Part shown: piece by piece, positions 8,012 through 9,805 of the stretch
Layout of the letters: each line of letters begins with the position of its first letter
Position numbering within the stretch: the first letter of the stretch is position 1
From: Gammaproteobacteria bacterium
GTDB lineage: Bacteria; Pseudomonadota; Gammaproteobacteria; Chromatiales; Chromatiaceae
Assembly: GCA_008080925.1 (NCBI GenBank)
Contig: VMDJ01000148.1
Coordinates: forward strand, 1-9,805
DNA: 9,805 nucleotides
Direction: 5' to 3'
The notes under the pieces: generated by a model
Database searches by the model: none
Seen by the model: the letters and a program-made list of their open reading frames with translations, nothing else
What the model was told of the DNA's origin: nothing
Position numbers and translations under genes: made by a program

Positions 8012-8767
8012 TTAACGGTTAGCCGCTGTGCAGACCGCCAAGAAATCATCGGGCTTCAATGAAGCACCACCAATCAAACCACCGTCGATATCCATTTGAG
8101 CCATTAACTCAGCAGCATTCGCAGGGTTCATGCTGCCACCGTAAAGAATCTGAATCTTTTCAGCGACAGTCGCATCTTTTTCAGCAATACGTGCACGAAT
8201 AAATGCATGCACTTCTTGCGCTTGCTCCGGAGACGCAGTCACACCAGTACCAATCGCCCAAACAGGCTCATACGCAATAACGCCTTCGCCCAGCATTGCA
8301 ATACCACAGTGCTCGATTACCGCATCAACTTGACGCGCAATCACCTGCTCCATCACACCACCTTCGCGCTCTTCCAATGTCTCACCAATACAGAACAAAG
8401 GTATCAAACCGTTTTTACGCGCAGCTGAGAATTTCTCCGCCACTTGCTGATCGGTCTCGCCGTGATACTGACGACGCTCAGAGTGACCAATGATCACGAA
8501 CTTTGCACCGAAGTCGGTCAGCATTGAGCCCGCCGTTTCACCAGTGTACGCACCAGAGTCATGAATGGAGACATCCTGACCACCCCACGCAATCGCAGAG
8601 CCACTCAGTGAAGCCTGCACATCAGCCAAATAAGCATGTGGGCAACAAACCGCAACCTCAGCAGTAGTAACCGTTGAAATACCTGCTTTAAGACCATCCA
8701 ACAACGCTTTTACGCTGTCACGAGAGCCATTCATTTTCCAGTTACCGGCGACTAAAGGTTGACGCAT
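8012..8767 (-). CDS. tpiA: Triosephosphate isomerase
   Basis: TpiA (251 aa, normal length) is the cytoplasmic TIM-barrel enzyme that interconverts dihydroxyacetone phosphate and glyceraldehyde 3-phosphate in glycolysis and gluconeogenesis. Active-site residues are all present: N9 and K11 in AGNWKMNG, the electrophile H95 in IIGHSERR and the catalytic base E167 in AYEPVWAIGTG. The last motif continues into the mobile phosphate-gripping loop (about 168-178). The phosphate-binding YGGSM (209-213) and GGLIGGASL (229-237) are also intact. The ATG at 8767 has TAGGT 6 nt upstream and gives the expected N-terminus. It is the first gene of the tpiA-secG-tRNA unit and has a likely promoter in the gap behind glmM. 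Confidence 0.98.
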   Translation of the reverse strand: MRQPLVAGNWKMNGSRDSVKALLDGLKAGISTVTTAEVAVCCPHAYLADVQASLSGSAIAWGGQDVSIHDSGAYTGETAGSMLTDFGAKFVIIGHSERRQYHGETDQQVAEKFSAARKNGLIPLFCIGETLEEREGGVMEQVIARQVDAVIEHCGIAMLGEGVIAYEPVWAIGTGVTASPEQAQEVHAFIRARIAEKDATVAEKIQILYGGSMNPANAAELMAQMDIDGGLIGGASLKPDDFLAVCTAANR

Positions 8768-8813
8768 CTTTTACCTACTTCTCTTTTATTCTGAGCACAT
8801 TACAAGGCGGCGT

Positions 8814-8842
8814 ACTTTACCGGCACAAGCCTTTAAAATCAA
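8814..8842 (-). promoter_or_regulatory. Probable sigma70 promoter for tpiA-secG-tRNA-Leu
   Basis: Minus strand: -35 TTGATT (8837-8842), exactly 17 nt spacer, -10 TAAAGT (8814-8819); each hexamer matches consensus at 4 of 6 positions. Transcription would start near 8807, giving a leader of about 40 nt. It lies in the 105-bp gap between the glmM stop and the tpiA start. I saw no clear hairpin terminator for glmM in this gap, so read-through from glmM may add to expression. Confidence 0.6.
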
Positions 8843-8872
8843 CGCATTTAGCCGCGTTTTACAGGGTGGGAT

Positions 8873-9805
8873 TTAGAGCGTGGAACGCACTGCGTCGGCA
8901 ATCTGCTCCGCTTTGCGCTGCACCTGATCAGCATCAGATCCTTCAACCATCACGCGAATAAGCGGCTCAGTACCCGATGGGCGCAAAAGCACTCGACCAC
9001 TGTCACCCATTTCAACCTCTACCGCCGCAACGGCTTCGGTTACCTGAGGCTTTTGCATGATCTCTTTCGCAACAGCGTCGCCCAATTTAATATTAATCAG
9101 AACCTGCGGATATTTAGTCATGCCCGAGCACAGTTCAGCCAAGCTTTTGCCGGTTTTATTCATTTCAGCCAGCACCTGAAGAGCAGACACAATGCCATCG
9201 CCGGTTGTGGTGCGATCTAAACAGATAATGTGGCCTGACGGCTCACCACCGATTACCCAATCTTCTTTGAGTAATTTTTCGAGGATATACCGGTCACCGA
9301 CATTTACACGGGACAGACCGATACCCTTTTCTTTAAGTGCGACCTCAAGACCCAGATTAGTCATCAAGGTACCAACCACATCTCCACGCATGGCATTGCT
9401 ACTTAAGCGAGACAACGCAAGAACATAAAGCACCTCGTCACCATCACGAATCTCACCATCAGCATCAACCATAACCAAGCGGTCACCATCACCATCCAAT
9501 GAAATACCAATATCAGCACGAAGTTCTTTCACAACCGCTGCCAAGTTCTCAGGATGCGTCGCCCCAACTCCCTCGTTGATATTTAAACCGTCGGGCTCAT
9601 TACCTACAGCAATCACATCAGCACCGAGTTCACGGAATACATCTGGAGCAATGTGATACGTCGCGCCGTTAGCGCAATCCACCACCACACGCAGACCTTT
9701 TAAGGAAAGGCGCGAAGGAATGGTTGATTTACAAAATTCAATATAACGGCCTCGCGCATCTTCAATACGCTTAACTTTACCGAGCGCCTCTGACGCAACC
9801 GTTGT
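8873..9805 (-). CDS. glmM: Phosphoglucosamine mutase (GlmM), partial: C-terminal 310 residues
   Basis: GlmM converts glucosamine-6-phosphate to glucosamine-1-phosphate in the cytoplasm, the step feeding UDP-GlcNAc for peptidoglycan and lipopolysaccharide. The frame is open to the window edge; translation begins TTVASEALGKVKRIEDARGR, so about 135 N-terminal residues, including the active-site phosphoserine, lie outside. In fragment numbering the metal-binding loop DGDGDR is at 104-109, the sugar-binding loop GGEPSGHI at 187-194, and the phosphate-binding loop RPSGTEPLIRVMVEG at 275-289. The second and third motifs separate GlmM from phosphomannomutase/phosphoglucomutase relatives, as does the position next to tpiA-secG. 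The GTG at 9688 is an internal Val, not the start. The TAA stop is at 8873-8875. Confidence 0.97.
   Translation of the reverse strand, partial: TTVASEALGKVKRIEDARGRYIEFCKSTIPSRLSLKGLRVVVDCANGATYHIAPDVFRELGADVIAVGNEPDGLNINEGVGATHPENLAAVVKELRADIGISLDGDGDRLVMVDADGEIRDGDEVLYVLALSRLSSNAMRGDVVGTLMTNLGLEVALKEKGIGLSRVNVGDRYILEKLLKEDWVIGGEPSGHIICLDRTTTGDGIVSALQVLAEMNKTGKSLAELCSGMTKYPQVLINIKLGDAVAKEIMQKPQVTEAVAAVEVEMGDSGRVLLRPSGTEPLIRVMVEGSDADQVQRKAEQIADAVRSTL

Noticed and set aside
9686..9688. GTG at 9688 as the glmM start
   Set aside because: The frame remains open and clearly homologous for 39 more codons up to the window edge, so this is an internal Val codon.
8012..9805. Search for mobile elements, integration at the tRNA, or transferred genes
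   Set aside because: The tRNA 3' end is followed at once by the terminator and then nuoA. There is no integrase, direct repeat of the tRNA end or foreign-looking gene in the window.

Overview
The window is a stretch of ordinary bacterial chromosome in which every recognisable gene lies on the minus strand. Read in the direction of transcription (right to left) the order is glmM (5' end cut off by the window), tpiA, secG, tRNA-Leu(GAG), a rho-independent terminator, then nuoA-nuoB-nuoC-nuoD-nuoE-nuoF-nuoG and the first 147 codons of nuoH, cut off by the left edge. The protein sequences and the gene order glmM-tpiA-secG-tRNA-Leu point to a gammaproteobacterium. NuoC and NuoD are separate proteins, NuoB is the short form of about 158 residues, and NuoG lacks the ligands of the extra N7 cluster. 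This argues against enterics and pseudomonads, where NuoCD is fused and N7 is present, and favours lineages with a split-C/D complex I (Legionella/Coxiella, Xanthomonas or marine gammaproteobacterial groups). I cannot name a genus.

Right part (about 7490-9805): glmM supplies glucosamine-1-phosphate for peptidoglycan and LPS precursors. A well-formed sigma70-type promoter in the glmM-tpiA gap probably drives tpiA (glycolysis), secG (Sec translocon) and a tRNA-Leu that starts only 6 nt after secG. A strong hairpin with a T tract ends this unit just beyond the tRNA.

Left part (1 to about 7490): after the terminator a short AT-rich gap of about 150 bp leads into the nuo operon, which encodes the proton-pumping NADH:quinone oxidoreductase (respiratory complex I). 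Within the window, E, F and G form the NADH-oxidising module, B, C and D (with I, not seen) the quinone-reducing connecting module, and A and H part of the membrane arm. The genes are packed with gaps of at most 14 nt or overlaps of 1-10 nt, which suggests strong translational coupling. nuoI-nuoN presumably follow beyond the left edge.

No mobile element, CRISPR array, phage gene, toxin system or unrecognised protein is visible, and no gene-free stretch exceeds 300 bp. I found no undescribed system. The points worth a second look are modest: loss of the N7 ligands in NuoG, the tRNA buried in an mRNA unit, the overlapping nuoC/nuoD junction, start-site choices in nuoA and nuoB, and small palindromes in the nuo leader.
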